Shown: positions 26,825 through 35,985, numbered from the stretch's first letter. The stretch: 64,000 nucleotides of DNA from Desulforhopalus vacuolatus (GCF_016918505.1 NZ_JAFFPZ010000002.1:186001-250000); one strand, 5' to 3'. Numbers and translations are program-made. The notes: generated from the letters alone by a model not told the origin.

Positions 26825-29719
26825 ATGAGCAAAGTCAGAGTGTATGAATTGGCCCGAGAAGCCGGAATGAGCAGCAAGGTGCTCACAGACAAGTTGCTGG
26901 AGCTGGGGTATGACATCAAAGGACACAGCTCTTCAGTTGACGCTGAGACCGCCGATCAGATTCGCAAAACAGTACTCAAATCCGTGAATTCCAAGCTTGT
27001 GGAAAAGCGCATTGAGAGTGAGGCCGATGAAAAGAAAGGAAAGGCAGTTATTCATCATCGGTCGACAGTTATCCGTCGCCGTGCAAAAAAGGTAGAGCCG
27101 GAAAAACCTGTTCTTGCCGAGGCAGCTCCAGAGAAGCCTGAAGAGAACACTGAGGAACAGGTTTCCGCCCCGGTTCTCGCCGAAACGCTCAAAACTGAGC
27201 CGAAAAGGGCCGAAGTTACCACAGAGCCGAGAGTCGAGCCGCCTGCAAAACTTCCAGTCGTAGAGAAGCCCTTGATTGTAGAACCTGTAGAACCTGTAGA
27301 ACCTGCAGCGGAAAAACGTGCAGTTCAGGCATCTGTTCCGAAAGATGCCATCGTCGCAGCTGACCCTGCAGAATCCGCTGAGAAAAAAGAAATGAAGGCA
27401 GCACCGGTTGTTAAAACCGTGGCTCCTGAAATAATTGCAGAAAAAATGACAGCAACGGAGAAAAAGGTGGAAGAAAAACCGGCAGCTCCCGGAGTGGAAA
27501 AACCTGTGGAGAAAAAAGTGGCCGAGAAGAAACTGGAGATCCCTCCTCCGCGTAAAGGAGCGGCAAGAATTCTGCGTCGTATCGAACTGCCCCCTGAACC
27601 GTCCCCCTCTCGTCCGAAGAAAAAGAGCAGACCTGCTCCGCGCCCCGGTTCTGCTGGCCCGGTTTCTGCTGCCCGCCCGGGTTCTGCTCCACGCCCTGGT
27701 TCTGCTCCTCCGCGCCCTGCTTCTGGACGTCCCCCTGCTCCGGGAGCGCCTGGTGCTCCCGGAAACGAACCCCGTGGAAAACGTAAAGGGAAAAAAGTGG
27801 GGCACAGTGAAGATCGTGATAAGGATCGCCACAGCAAAAGGGGTGGGAAGAATGTCAAGTACACCCACTTCGGTCCTGATTATGGTGAGACGGATGGCCG
27901 CGGTCGTCGTCGGAAAAATAAAAAAAATGCCAAACCGGTACAGCTCGCCGCTGAGATGAAGGCCAGTAAACGGAAGTTTACTGTCTATGAATCCCTCAGT
28001 GTTGGCGATCTTGCACTGAATATGAAGGTTAAGGCGGGAGAAATTATCGGTAAACTGATGGGGATGGGAGTTATGGCTACCATCAATCAACAGGTCGATT
28101 ACGATACCGCTGTTATCATTGCCTCTGAATTTGATTACGAGGTTGAGCAGGGCATTACAGAAGAGATTGGACTGCAGCTTCTTGAAGAGTCTGAAGAGGG
28201 TGGCTCCCAGAAAAATCGTCCGCCGATTGTTACCGTTATGGGGCATGTCGATCACGGAAAGACATCCATTCTCGACGCTATTCGCAAAAGCGACGTTGCT
28301 GAAGGTGAGGCTGGAGGCATTACTCAGCATATCGGAGCCTATAATGTCCGGTCTGCCGCAGGAAACATCACCTTTGTTGATACTCCCGGCCATGCCGCCT
28401 TTACGGAAATGCGTTCCCGCGGTGCTCAGATAACGGATATTATCGTACTGGTGGTTGCCGCTGATGACGGTGTCATGGATCAGACGAAAGAGGCAATTGC
28501 CCATGCCAAAGCTGCCAACGTGCCAATTATTGTGGCAGTGAACAAAATCGACAAGGACAATGCCGATATTGAGCGGGTGAAACGTGAACTTTCCGAGCTC
28601 AATCTGATGCCGGAGGATTGGGGTGGTGACACAATGTTCGTGGAGACATCCGCCAAGCAGAATATTGGCATCGATACTCTCCTGGAATCCATTATGCTCC
28701 TTGCCGAGGTGCTTGAACTTCATGCCGATACACATCGCAAGGCACGTGGTCGTGTTGTTGAAGCCCAGCTGCATAAAGGGCGCGGCGCCGTGGCTACCAT
28801 CTTGATACAGGACGGGACCCTGCGCACCGGTGACTATTTCATCGTTGGCCGGTTCAGCGGCAAGGTTCGTTCGATGCTTGATGACCGCGAACGCAGAGTT
28901 GAGGTGGCCGGTCCCGCCATGCCGGTAGAGGTTCAGGGGCTCTCAGGTGTACCAGGTGCCGGGGATGAATTTATCGTTGTTCCCGACGAGAAAATGGCGC
29001 GGAGTGTCAGTCATGAACGGAGTCTCAAGGTTCGTGAAAGTGATCTCGCTGTTACAAACCGCGTGACTTTTGAGAATCTCTTTGATCAAATGAGTCAAGG
29101 GGAGATCAAAGAATTGCGCGTGGTTCTCCGTTCGGATGTTCAGGGAACTCTTCAGGCCTTTGCCAAGGCTGCAGAGGATCTTTCTACCGATGAGATCAAG
29201 GTCAAGGTGCTGCATGCGGGTACCGGTGCTGTAACAGAATCGGATATCCTGCTTGCTTCAGCATCCGACGCCATTATTATCGGCTTCAACGTCCGTCCGC
29301 CTCTTAAGGTAAAAGAGCTGGCGGTAAAAGAAGGTGTTGAGGTTCGCTCCTATGACGTCATTTACCACGCTCTTGACGATATCAAGAAGGCGATGGTCGG
29401 AATGCTTGATCCCTCCTTTGAAGAGGAGATTATCGGGACCGCTGAGGTGCGTGATGTCTTTAGTGTCCCGAAGGTTGGCGTTATTGGCGGTTGTTTTGTC
29501 CTTGACGGCAAAATACAGCGTGGGGTGGGAGTGCGTGTCCTTCGTGACAGCGTAGTGGTCTATACCGGTAAAATTGAGTCCCTCAAACGTTTCAAGGATG
29601 ATGCGAAAGAGGTTGCCAGCGGCTACGAGTGTGGTATCGGGGTTGAGAAGTTCAACGATATCAAAGTTGGAGACCTTTTTGAGGCGTTTATCATGAATGA
29701 AGTGGAGGCTACCCTTTAA
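26825..29719 (+). CDS. infB: Translation initiation factor IF-2
   Basis: GTPase that brings initiator tRNA to the 30S subunit, 964 residues, on the long side. Order: first IF2 N-terminal domain (1-55, VYELAREAGMSSKVLTDKLL), a long low-complexity linker rich in Pro, Ala, Glu and Lys (about 60-380, with PRPGSAPRPGSAPPRP), a second N-terminal-type domain (about 385-450), the GTPase domain (G1 GHVDHGKT at 473-480, DTPGHAAF, NKID), then domains II-IV. The only ribosome site, AGGGGGAT, is 5 bases before the ATG. The GC-rich linker explains long open frames on the opposite strand. Confidence 0.97.
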   Translation: MSKVRVYELAREAGMSSKVLTDKLLELGYDIKGHSSSVDAETADQIRKTVLKSVNSKLVEKRIESEADEKKGKAVIHHRSTVIRRRAKKVEPEKPVLAEAAPEKPEENTEEQVSAPVLAETLKTEPKRAEVTTEPRVEPPAKLPVVEKPLIVEPVEPVEPAAEKRAVQASVPKDAIVAADPAESAEKKEMKAAPVVKTVAPEIIAEKMTATEKKVEEKPAAPGVEKPVEKKVAEKKLEIPPPRKGAARILRRIELPPEPSPSRPKKKSRPAPRPGSAGPVSAARPGSAPRPGSAPPRPASGRPPAPGAPGAPGNEPRGKRKGKKVGHSEDRDKDRHSKRGGKNVKYTHFGPDYGETDGRGRRRKNKKNAKPVQLAAEMKASKRKFTVYESLSVGDLALNMKVKAGEIIGKLMGMGVMATINQQVDYDTAVIIASEFDYEVEQGITEEIGLQLLEESEEGGSQKNRPPIVTVMGHVDHGKTSILDAIRKSDVAEGEAGGITQHIGAYNVRSAAGNITFVDTPGHAAFTEMRSRGAQITDIIVLVVAADDGVMDQTKEAIAHAKAANVPIIVAVNKIDKDNADIERVKRELSELNLMPEDWGGDTMFVETSAKQNIGIDTLLESIMLLAEVLELHADTHRKARGRVVEAQLHKGRGAVATILIQDGTLRTGDYFIVGRFSGKVRSMLDDRERRVEVAGPAMPVEVQGLSGVPGAGDEFIVVPDEKMARSVSHERSLKVRESDLAVTNRVTFENLFDQMSQGEIKELRVVLRSDVQGTLQAFAKAAEDLSTDEIKVKVLHAGTGAVTESDILLASASDAIIIGFNVRPPLKVKELAVKEGVEVRSYDVIYHALDDIKKAMVGMLDPSFEEEIIGTAEVRDVFSVPKVGVIGGCFVLDGKIQRGVGVRVLRDSVVVYTGKIESLKRFKDDAKEVASGYECGIGVEKFNDIKVGDLFEAFIMNEVEATL

Positions 29720-29721
29720 TC

Positions 29722-30141
29722 ATGGCGATATGGAATCCTAAACAGACACTGGATGATATCGGTCTCGGTGAGAAAGGAGCGCGCAGTGGTAAACGCTCTG
29801 ACCGGGTGTCGCGTGCCATCCAGCAGGAAGTCTCTATGCTTCTCGTGGGGAAAATATCTGACCCGCGTCTCATCGGTGTTTCTGTCTCCCGAGTGGAGGT
29901 TACCTCTGATCTTGCCGAAGCAAAGATTTACTACACGGTACTCGGCGGACCGAAGGCTGTAACTGAGGCGGGCAGGGGATGGAAACGGGCTTCAGGGTTT
30001 GTTCGCAGTCACATTGCCCGCACTCTTAACCTGAGATTTACTCCTGCTCTAAAATTTCTCTACGATAATACAGTGGAGAAGGTGGCGGAACTGGAGGAAA
30101 TTTTTCAGGAAATTGACAGGGAACGGAAGGAAAAACTATGA
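29722..30141 (+). CDS. rbfA: Ribosome-binding factor A
   Basis: 139-residue KH-type 30S maturation factor. Family segments seen: RVSRAIQQEVSMLLVGKISDPR, VSVSRVEVTSDLAEAKIYYTVLG and RTLNLRFTPALKFLYDNTVEK. Starts two bases after the infB stop and overlaps the start of the DHH phosphoesterase gene by four bases (ATGA). The N-terminal 20 residues (IWNPKQTLDDIGLGEKGA) are longer than in E. coli. Confidence 0.94.
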   Translation: MAIWNPKQTLDDIGLGEKGARSGKRSDRVSRAIQQEVSMLLVGKISDPRLIGVSVSRVEVTSDLAEAKIYYTVLGGPKAVTEAGRGWKRASGFVRSHIARTLNLRFTPALKFLYDNTVEKVAELEEIFQEIDRERKEKL

Positions 30142-31121
30142 TTCCACAACAGGTTCTTGATGATTTGCGCAACAGCAGCAGGATTGTTGCAGTAACGCAT
30201 ATTCACCCTGATGGAGATGCCCTCGGATCATTACTTGCTTTTGCTTCCATTATGGAATCACTGGGCAAAGAGGTTTTCTGTCTGCTGGAAGAACCTGTTT
30301 CGCATCTCTATTCTTTTCTGCCTGGACAGGAGCGATTGAGCTGGGATTTCAAAGAAGTGCGGGCATTTTTTGAGAAAACCGGAGAGAAAGTGACCGGCGT
30401 TTCTCTGGATTGCGGGGATGCCTGGCGCATCGGCAGTAATATTTATAAGGAAATCTCTGCGGCAACCCCTTTTGTTGTTATTGATCACCACGCCTCCCAT
30501 AAAAAGTTCGGGAACAGCAGCTGGGTCGACGAGCATCGTTCTTCCACCGGGGAGATGCTCTATGAAATCGCCGAGGCCCTCAGCGCTGAGATCAGCTGGG
30601 AGGCTGCCTATAATCTCTATGTTGCCATCATGACCGATACGGGTTCTTTCCGCTACGAAAACACCTCTTCCCGCACCATGCATATCGCAGCAGAACTGCT
30701 GGAGAAAGGGGTGAGTGCTGAGGACGTGGCCGCCAGAATTTATGATAATTACAGCCCGGCCCGACTTTGCCTGTTGCAGAAGTGTCTTGGTTCAGTCAAT
30801 CTTCTTGAGAACTCTCAAATAGCTGTCATGACTCTCAGCCGGGAAATGCTTGCCACAACCGGGGCATTGATTGATGATGTGGAAAACTTTATCAATATTC
30901 CCCGTGCAGTAAAGCCGGTGAAGGTTGCAATGTTTCTTAAAGAGGGAAGCGGAGGGCAGGTTTCTGTCAGTCTGCGTGCCAAAGGTGAAGTGGATGTGTC
31001 GAAGATTGCTGGTCTTTTCGGGGGTGGAGGTCATCATAACGCCGCTGGTTTCCAGATTAACGGCAGCACCCTGGAAAAGGCTGAGGCTCTGATTCTCAAA
31101 TTGCTCCGCAAAGAGCTGTAA
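30138..31121 (+). CDS. nrnA: DHH/DHHA1 phosphoesterase, NrnA-type
   Basis: 327-residue cytoplasmic phosphoesterase expected to degrade very short RNA oligomers and the nucleotide pAp. The DHH motifs are complete: THIHPDGDALGS (about 20-31), SLDCGDA, IDHHASH and the DHHA1 glycine motif GGGHHNAAGF near the C-terminus. Location between rbfA and truB is a common arrangement. NrnA can also cleave pGpG, the breakdown product of c-di-GMP, of interest given the cyclase and PilZ genes elsewhere in the window. Confidence 0.92.
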   Translation: MIPQQVLDDLRNSSRIVAVTHIHPDGDALGSLLAFASIMESLGKEVFCLLEEPVSHLYSFLPGQERLSWDFKEVRAFFEKTGEKVTGVSLDCGDAWRIGSNIYKEISAATPFVVIDHHASHKKFGNSSWVDEHRSSTGEMLYEIAEALSAEISWEAAYNLYVAIMTDTGSFRYENTSSRTMHIAAELLEKGVSAEDVAARIYDNYSPARLCLLQKCLGSVNLLENSQIAVMTLSREMLATTGALIDDVENFINIPRAVKPVKVAMFLKEGSGGQVSVSLRAKGEVDVSKIAGLFGGGGHHNAAGFQINGSTLEKAEALILKLLRKEL

Positions 31122-31130
31122 GGGGTGGTT

Positions 31131-31874
31131 ATGCAGGAGGACGCTGTTTTGCCCGCCGGAGTGCTGTGTATCGACAAGCCCCCTGGCCTCACATCTTTTG
31201 GCGCAGTGGCGCGGGTTCGACGTATTCTCGGTATTAAAAAAGTTGGCCACGCGGGGACGCTTGACCCTTTCGCTACTGGTTTGCTGGTTATTTGTGTCGG
31301 ACGATCGGCCACCAGGCTTATCTCGCAATTCATGGATGGTGAGAAGGAATATCTGGCAACTCTGCGACTCGGCATTGAGACGGAGACCCTTGATCCTGAG
31401 GGAGATATTGTTTGCAAAAAATCCGTTGGGGAACTTTCGGAGGGACAGATCGAGGATGTCCTTGCCACCTTCCGTGGTGTACAGATGCAGAAGCCGCCCA
31501 TTTATTCTGCCCTGAAGCACAAGGGAAAACCGCTTTACTGGTATGCCCGCAGAGGAATTGCAGTGGAGAAGGAGCCTCGGAAGATAGTCATTTCTGAGCT
31601 GGAGCGGGTCGGTAATGGTTCCTGCAGTGATGACCGGCCAGAGTTGAAGATCAGAGTTCGCTGCAGCAAAGGAACCTATATTCGGGTGCTGGGAGCGGAG
31701 ATAGGCGAGACTCTTGGCTGCGGTGCATATCTCACGGCTCTGCGGAGAACCAGCAGCGGTTTTTTCGGGTTGGTGAAAGCAGTGACGGGGGAAGATTTTG
31801 AAGCAGAAAATGCACGGGAGCTGTTGCTTTCGAGGATGCTTTCTGTTGAGGATGTTGTTAAATTGTTGCATTAA
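31131..31874 (+). CDS. truB: tRNA pseudouridine(55) synthase
   Basis: Makes pseudouridine 55 in the T-loop of tRNAs. 248 residues from the ATG at 31131 (AGGGG ribosome site just upstream; a GTG two codons earlier is possible). Family segments: VLCIDKPPGLTSF, KVGHAGTLDPFATGLL with catalytic Asp 45, KEYLATLRLGIET, and CSKGTYIRVLGAEIGE in the second half. The C-terminal PUA-like part is short. The rpsO gene follows after a 109-base leader. Confidence 0.95.
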   Translation: MQEDAVLPAGVLCIDKPPGLTSFGAVARVRRILGIKKVGHAGTLDPFATGLLVICVGRSATRLISQFMDGEKEYLATLRLGIETETLDPEGDIVCKKSVGELSEGQIEDVLATFRGVQMQKPPIYSALKHKGKPLYWYARRGIAVEKEPRKIVISELERVGNGSCSDDRPELKIRVRCSKGTYIRVLGAEIGETLGCGAYLTALRRTSSGFFGLVKAVTGEDFEAENARELLLSRMLSVEDVVKLLH

Positions 31875-31983
31875 AAGTTGGGAATGGATAAGTTCGAACC
31901 GATTCAGGGAGCGGTTGTCGTTCCCTCACTCTGCGAGCGAGGACCAGTCCCGCAAGCGGTAATTCAGACCATTGAGGAAAAGC

Positions 31984-32253
31984 ATGGCCCAGTCAGCAGC
32001 ACAAAAAAGCGAAATTATTGAAAAGTTTAAAACTCACGAGGGTGACACCGGTTCTACTGAGGTTCAGGTCGCGTTGCTCACTGACCGTATTCAGTATCTC
32101 ACCGAGCATTTCAAAGTGCATAAAAAAGACCATCATTCCCGTCGTGGTCTCCTCATGCTCGTTGGTCAGCGCCGCAGTCTGCTTGACTATCTGCGCAAAA
32201 AAGATATCAACAAATATCGTGATCTTCTGCAGGCGCTCAATCTGCGGAAGTAA
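31984..32253 (+). CDS. rpsO: 30S ribosomal protein S15
   Basis: 89 residues, the standard length. Typical four-helix protein: [41 protein letters not shown] and [10 protein letters not shown]. The ATG at 31984 follows GAGGAAA; a TTG four codons earlier is in frame but overlaps that site. The 109-base gap from truB has GC-rich inverted parts and may hold the S15 autoregulatory site, which I could not define. A terminator follows, but pnp comes next as in many bacteria. Confidence 0.97.
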   Translation: MAQSAAQKSEIIEKFKTHEGDTGSTEVQVALLTDRIQYLTEHFKVHKKDHHSRRGLLMLVGQRRSLLDYLRKKDINKYRDLLQALNLRK

Positions 32254-32271
32254 TCAGTGATTGATGTTTTT

Positions 32272-32310
32272 AAAAAAAACACCCCGGGTAATTCCCCGGG
32301 GTGTTTTTTT
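32272..32310 (+). terminator. Terminator after rpsO
   Basis: ACACCCCGGG, loop TAATT, CCCGGGGTGT framed by A run and T run; T7 follows. The A run on the left could make it work in both directions. Confidence 0.92.
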
Positions 32311-32322
32311 ATAAGGGGGTAG

Positions 32323-32516
32323 AGCCCCTGCTAATGCAGTTTCCACCGGCAAGTCCGGTGAAGCGGAGCATCTTCACAGGGAAGGCGCATCCGTGTCCGA
32401 ATTCGAAAAGAGCATAAGGGGCTGGTGGAGAATCCAGTCAGGAACTTCCTTCTTATGGCACATTCCGTTGCCGTTGGGCCACACGCCTATCCCTGATGCA
32501 CATATCTGGAGTAAAC
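32323..32516 (+). promoter_or_regulatory. Structured leader RNA before pnp with competing long-range helices
   Basis: Three elements can be paired by eye. Helix I: AGCCCCT (32323-32329) with AGGGGCT (32417-32423), extended by ATGC (32334-32337) with GCAT (32412-32415). Helix II: GCATC, AGGGA, AGGCG (32368-32387) with CGCCT, TCCCT, GATGC (32484-32499), 15 pairs with one 5-base bulge and one single base. Local hairpin: CACCGG, CAAGT, CCGGTG (32344-32360). Helices I and II cross, so they form a pseudoknot or exclude one another. The 3' arm of helix II ends 17 bases before the pnp start, near the GGAG site. PNPase is known to control its own leader in E. coli with RNase III; this is a possible equivalent. 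Confidence 0.6.
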
Positions 32517-34604
32517 ATGTTTAACAAAGTTGAAGCTGAAATCGGTGGAAAAACTATTTCCATTGAAACAGGAAAGATCGCGAAGCAGGCATCGGGATCT
32601 GTCATCGTGCGTTCCGGCGAAACCGTAGTACTTGTTACCGCCGTAGGCGCAAGTTCTCCACGCGCGAACGTTGATTTCCTGCCGCTGACCATTGAGTATC
32701 AGGAAAAACTGGCTTCTGTAGGACGTATCCCGGGCAATTACTTTCGTCGGGAAATCGGCCGCCCGAGCGACCGCGAAGTTCTTACCTGTCGAATGATCGA
32801 TCGCCCTGTTCGTCCGCTTTTTCCCAAAGGATGGAGTAATGAAACCCAGGTTATCGCCACTGTACTTTCCGCAGATCAGGAGACCATTCCCGATGTGCTG
32901 GCAATTACCGGGGCATCTGCCGCTCTCTCTCTCTCGAATATTCCCTTTGCCGGTCCCGTGGCTGGCGGCCGTATTGGCCTCATTGACGGCGAATATGTGC
33001 TGAATCCCACCGAGACGGAACTGAAGACATCCACCATGGACATCATCGTCGCCTGCACAAAAAACGCAGTAGTCATGGTTGAAGGGGAGGCTGACGAACT
33101 GAGCGAAGACGAGGTCCTCGGTGGTATTTTCTATGCCTTTGAACAGCTTCAGCCGCTCCTCGATATTCAACTTGAACTGCAGAAATCAAACGGGAAAGAG
33201 AAAATTGCCGTTGAATCTCCAGTTATTGACGAAGCCCTGAAGTCGAAAATCAAAGAGATCACCGCCGGTGGCCTTGCAGATGTCTTCGAGACTGCTGATA
33301 AAATGGTGCGCAGCGACAAATACTCTGCATTGAAAAAAGCGGTAAAAGATGAGCTTGATCCGGAAGGAGAGCGTAACGGTGAAATCTCCGATCTGCTTGA
33401 CTCCTGTCGTAAAAGCTACATGCGTGAACGCACCGTCAATACCAAGACCCGGATCGGCGGTCGCGGTTTCACTGAGGTTCGCGACATTAACTGCGAGGTG
33501 GCCGTGCTGCCCCGCACTCACGGTTCTGCGCTTTTCACCCGTGGTGAGACCCAGGCTCTTGTCTCCGCTACCCTTGGCAGCGAACGCGACAGACAGCGGG
33601 TTGAAACCCTTAACGGTGAACTCAATGTCCGCTTTATGCTGCACTACAACTTTCCTCCATACTGTGTGGGCGAGGCCCGCATGATGCGTGGACCCTCCCG
33701 TCGTGATATCGGTCACGGGACTCTTGCCAACCGCGGCCTCTCCGCCGTACTGCCTGATGCAACCGATTTTCCCTACTCCATTCGTGTTGTCTCTGAGATC
33801 ATGGAATCCAATGGTTCCTCTTCCATGGCGAGCGTCTGCGGTGGTTCCATGGCCATGATGGACGCTGGTATCCCAATCAAACGCCCGGTTTCAGGTATCG
33901 CCATGGGGCTGATCAAAGAGGGTGACAACGTTGCCATCCTCTCCGATATCCTCGGTGACGAAGATCACCTCGGCGATATGGACTTCAAAGTGGTTGGTAC
34001 CATCGACGGTATCACCGCTCTGCAGATGGATATCAAGATTGACGGTGTTAACCGTGACATCATGGGTACCGCGCTGGCTCAGGCCAAAGAGGGGCGCATG
34101 CATATCCTCTCTGAGATGGAAAAAGGTATCTCCGGTGCCCGGGATGAGGTGAGTGATCACGCTCCCAAATATATGGTTCACAAGATCAACCCCGACAAGA
34201 TCCGTGATATCATCGGCCCCGGCGGTAAGATCATCAAGGAACTTTCCGCAGAGTTCGATGCCAAAATCGAAGTGGATGATTCCGGCCTGGTGAAAATTTT
34301 TGCCCAGAATGCTGTTCTCGGTGAAGCACTGCTCAACAAAGTGAAGGCGATTACTGCCGAACCAGAAATTGGTGCAACCTATCACGGTGTTGTCCGCAGT
34401 ATCAAAGAGTTCGGTGCCTTCGTGGAGATTCTCCCCGGGACCGACGGTTTGGTTCACATCTCTGAACTTGACCATAAACGGGTAGCCAAAGTCTCCGATG
34501 TCCTCAAGGAAGGGGACGAGGTTGATGTTAAAGTGCTTGATGTGGATAACCGCGGCCGTATCCGTCTCAGCCGCAAGGCTCTGCTGGAAATGCCTGCTGA
34601 ATAA
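32517..34604 (+). CDS. pnp: Polyribonucleotide nucleotidyltransferase (PNPase)
   Basis: 3'-5' phosphorolytic exoribonuclease, 695 residues. Two RNase PH domains (about 1-215 and 310-540, the second with GGSMAMMDAGIPIKRPVSG and the metal-site region FKVVGTIDGITALQMDIK), a KH domain (IRDIIGPGGKIIKEL, about 556-615) and S1 (VVRSIKEFGAFVEILPG, about 620-690). Start at 32517 is preceded by GGAG at 5 bases spacing; the frame is open seven codons further. It has its own structured leader after the rpsO terminator, so separate control is likely. A terminator follows. Confidence 0.97.
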   Translation: MFNKVEAEIGGKTISIETGKIAKQASGSVIVRSGETVVLVTAVGASSPRANVDFLPLTIEYQEKLASVGRIPGNYFRREIGRPSDREVLTCRMIDRPVRPLFPKGWSNETQVIATVLSADQETIPDVLAITGASAALSLSNIPFAGPVAGGRIGLIDGEYVLNPTETELKTSTMDIIVACTKNAVVMVEGEADELSEDEVLGGIFYAFEQLQPLLDIQLELQKSNGKEKIAVESPVIDEALKSKIKEITAGGLADVFETADKMVRSDKYSALKKAVKDELDPEGERNGEISDLLDSCRKSYMRERTVNTKTRIGGRGFTEVRDINCEVAVLPRTHGSALFTRGETQALVSATLGSERDRQRVETLNGELNVRFMLHYNFPPYCVGEARMMRGPSRRDIGHGTLANRGLSAVLPDATDFPYSIRVVSEIMESNGSSSMASVCGGSMAMMDAGIPIKRPVSGIAMGLIKEGDNVAILSDILGDEDHLGDMDFKVVGTIDGITALQMDIKIDGVNRDIMGTALAQAKEGRMHILSEMEKGISGARDEVSDHAPKYMVHKINPDKIRDIIGPGGKIIKELSAEFDAKIEVDDSGLVKIFAQNAVLGEALLNKVKAITAEPEIGATYHGVVRSIKEFGAFVEILPGTDGLVHISELDHKRVAKVSDVLKEGDEVDVKVLDVDNRGRIRLSRKALLEMPAE

Positions 34605-34646
34605 TTCCCAAAAGTCTTGAAGGTTCCCTGAAGTATATTTTTGCTG

Positions 34647-34679
34647 GAGCCCGTTTGCAATTGCAGACGGGCTCTTTTT
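34647..34679 (+). terminator. Terminator of pnp
   Basis: GAGCCCGT(T)TGC, AATT, GCA(G)ACGGGCTC, then TTTTTAT. The stem is 12 bp with a small mismatch. Confidence 0.92.
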
Positions 34680-34704
34680 ATGGGTACCTTGAATAATACC
34701 ATTT

Positions 34705-34882
34705 ATACCATTCCTATTAAGTTATACCCCGTTTTGTCTGCTGTTTATCCATTCATGGTTACAAACTGCAAAAGGAACTACGAATGGACTCGGATAAACA
34801 CGAATTATTACTCATTCGTCATCGCCAAAAAAAGATGTCTACGCAGTTGCGTTCTCTGGTCAATACAAAATGGAAATGGTAT
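34705..34882 (+). repeat. Family C element, 178 bp, both ends present
   Basis: Starts ATACCATTCCTATTAAG like family A and ends AATGGTAT, with the inner pair CCATTCATGGTT/ACTACGAATGG, then AACACGAATTATTACTC and TTCTCTGGTCAATACAAAATG. Related copies lie at 38495-38606 and 47193-47708. It shares both ends with family A but has a different middle, as MITE subfamilies do. Confidence 0.8.
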
Positions 34883-34905
34883 TATACCATTTCCATTTTG
34901 TATTG
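34861..34905. repeat. Perfect 21-bp inverted repeat at an element junction
   Basis: The arms 34861-34881 and 34885-34905 are exact complements around a 3-base centre TTA. They consist of two AATGGTA ends placed tail to tail (CAATACAAAATGG and its complement). Confidence 0.9.
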
Positions 34906-35020
34906 GCGGATTCAAAGGCAGGGACGGAAAAAGGGAGACAGGAGACGGGAGACAGGAGATAGGAGACAGGAAAAAGCAAAAGCAAAAGGTTTTTGTAGAG
35001 ACGCCCAATTTGGGCGTCTT
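34885..35020 (+). repeat. Family A fragment with heptad core
   Basis: Runs from the inverted junction through TTGGCGGATTCAAAGGCAGG and five GGAGACA-like heptads to AAAGCAAAAGG, then into a short hairpin GACGCCCAATTTGGGCGTC (about 34999-35017). Confidence 0.75.
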
Positions 35021-35122
35021 CAGCACAACAGGTGGCTCATCTCACAACAGACGTTTCTGCAATGAAATTAATGTATCACCCTGTTTGTCCTGTCATTTTT
35101 TTTGGTCAGTAAAAAATGTGAT

Positions 35123-35396
35123 TGGTATTACATTTTGTATTAACCAGAGAACGCAAAGAGTAAAAATAGAACAACAGTAATTCTCTGTTTAATTTTAATT
35201 TTTTTTTAAATTTTTTGCCTTTATTCGCATGTTTAGAGCTTTCCTTTGGCAAAAAGTTTCTTGCTGTTCCGTCTTTTGCTTTTCCCCGTCTCCCGTCTCC
35301 TTTCTCCTGTTTCCTGTTTCCCGTCCCCCTGCCTTTACATTCGCCAATAGAAAGTGAAGATGGCATTTAGTACGGTCACAACTTAATAGGAATGGT
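35123..35396 (-). repeat. Family A MITE-like repeat (copy A6, near full length)
   Basis: Same order of blocks as A2/A3, in reverse orientation, from TACATTTTGTATTAACCAGAG to ACTTAATAGGAATGG. The heptad core is one unit longer than in A2. Confidence 0.87.
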
Positions 35397-35659
35397 TTTA
35401 CCGTCTGCTCTGTGTGGTTGAAGAAGCGGTTGAGGTGAAGGACGGTACACCTTGAGGCAAAGAAAATCCGCAATGTTGTGATGGGTATCTTGATGATTAT
35501 TCCTGGAAATTTTAACTGTTTGAAAAGAGAACTCTTTGAGGGAAAAAGCGTATGATTTTTTCTTGAAAACAGGCTATGATTGAATTTTGTTGTGCTTTGA
35601 ATATGTAGAATTTTTGATTAACTTCAAGGCTCAGTAAAAAGTTTCCAGGACATATATTT

Positions 35660-35745
35660 ATGATATCGGAGTCTGGCGCTTACCTGCGATGATAAATTTT
35701 TGACTGTAACGAAGAAATTGGAATAAAGACCAATTGTTTAAAGTT
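35660..35745 (+). repeat. Family B repeat, copy 3
   Basis: TGATATCGGAGTCTGGCGCTTACC, then GATAAATTTTTGACTGTAACGAAGAA in two parts; lacks the GGTACCTTGAA head. Confidence 0.8.
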
Positions 35746-35829
35746 TCTGCAGCATAATGGTTTATTTTTCAGCTGACAGCAGTTGCAGCAGCTGTATTAA
35801 CCTTCCGGCTTACTTTTTAGACCAATATA

Positions 35830-35985
35830 AGGGTACCTTGAAAAAACCTGTATTTCGTTCATATTTGAGGTGTAGAAGGAAATTTATCCGCCTGTAATTT
35901 TGATATCGGAGTCTGACGTTTACCTCTGAGGATAAATTTTTTACTGTAACGAAGAAGATGGGCGAAAGACTGATTATTCAAGGTA
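35830..35985 (+). repeat. Family B repeat, copy 4 (longest)
   Basis: Complete order of blocks: GGGTACCTTGAAA, TTCGTTCATATTTGAGG, GAAGGAAATTTATCCGCC, TTTTGATATCGGAGTCTG, CTCTGAGGATAAATTTTTTA, CTGTAACGAAGAAGATGGGC, GATTATTCAAGGTA. Used here as the reference copy. It lies 37 bases before the haoC-like gene and may supply or disturb its promoter. Confidence 0.85.

Noticed and set aside
26933-28774. 613-codon frame opposite infB
   Set aside because: It mirrors the Pro/Ala/Lys-rich linker and GTPase domain of IF-2; it is low complexity and has no family look.
31875-31983. tRNA gene between truB and rpsO
   Set aside because: GTTCGAACC resembles a T-loop, but no acceptor or anticodon stems can be paired around it.
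32323-32516. Cobalamin riboswitch before pnp
   Set aside because: GGTGGAGAATCC and CAGTCAGGA recall parts of the B12 box, but they are directly joined, the CCGC-ACTG core is absent, and pnp is not a B12 gene.
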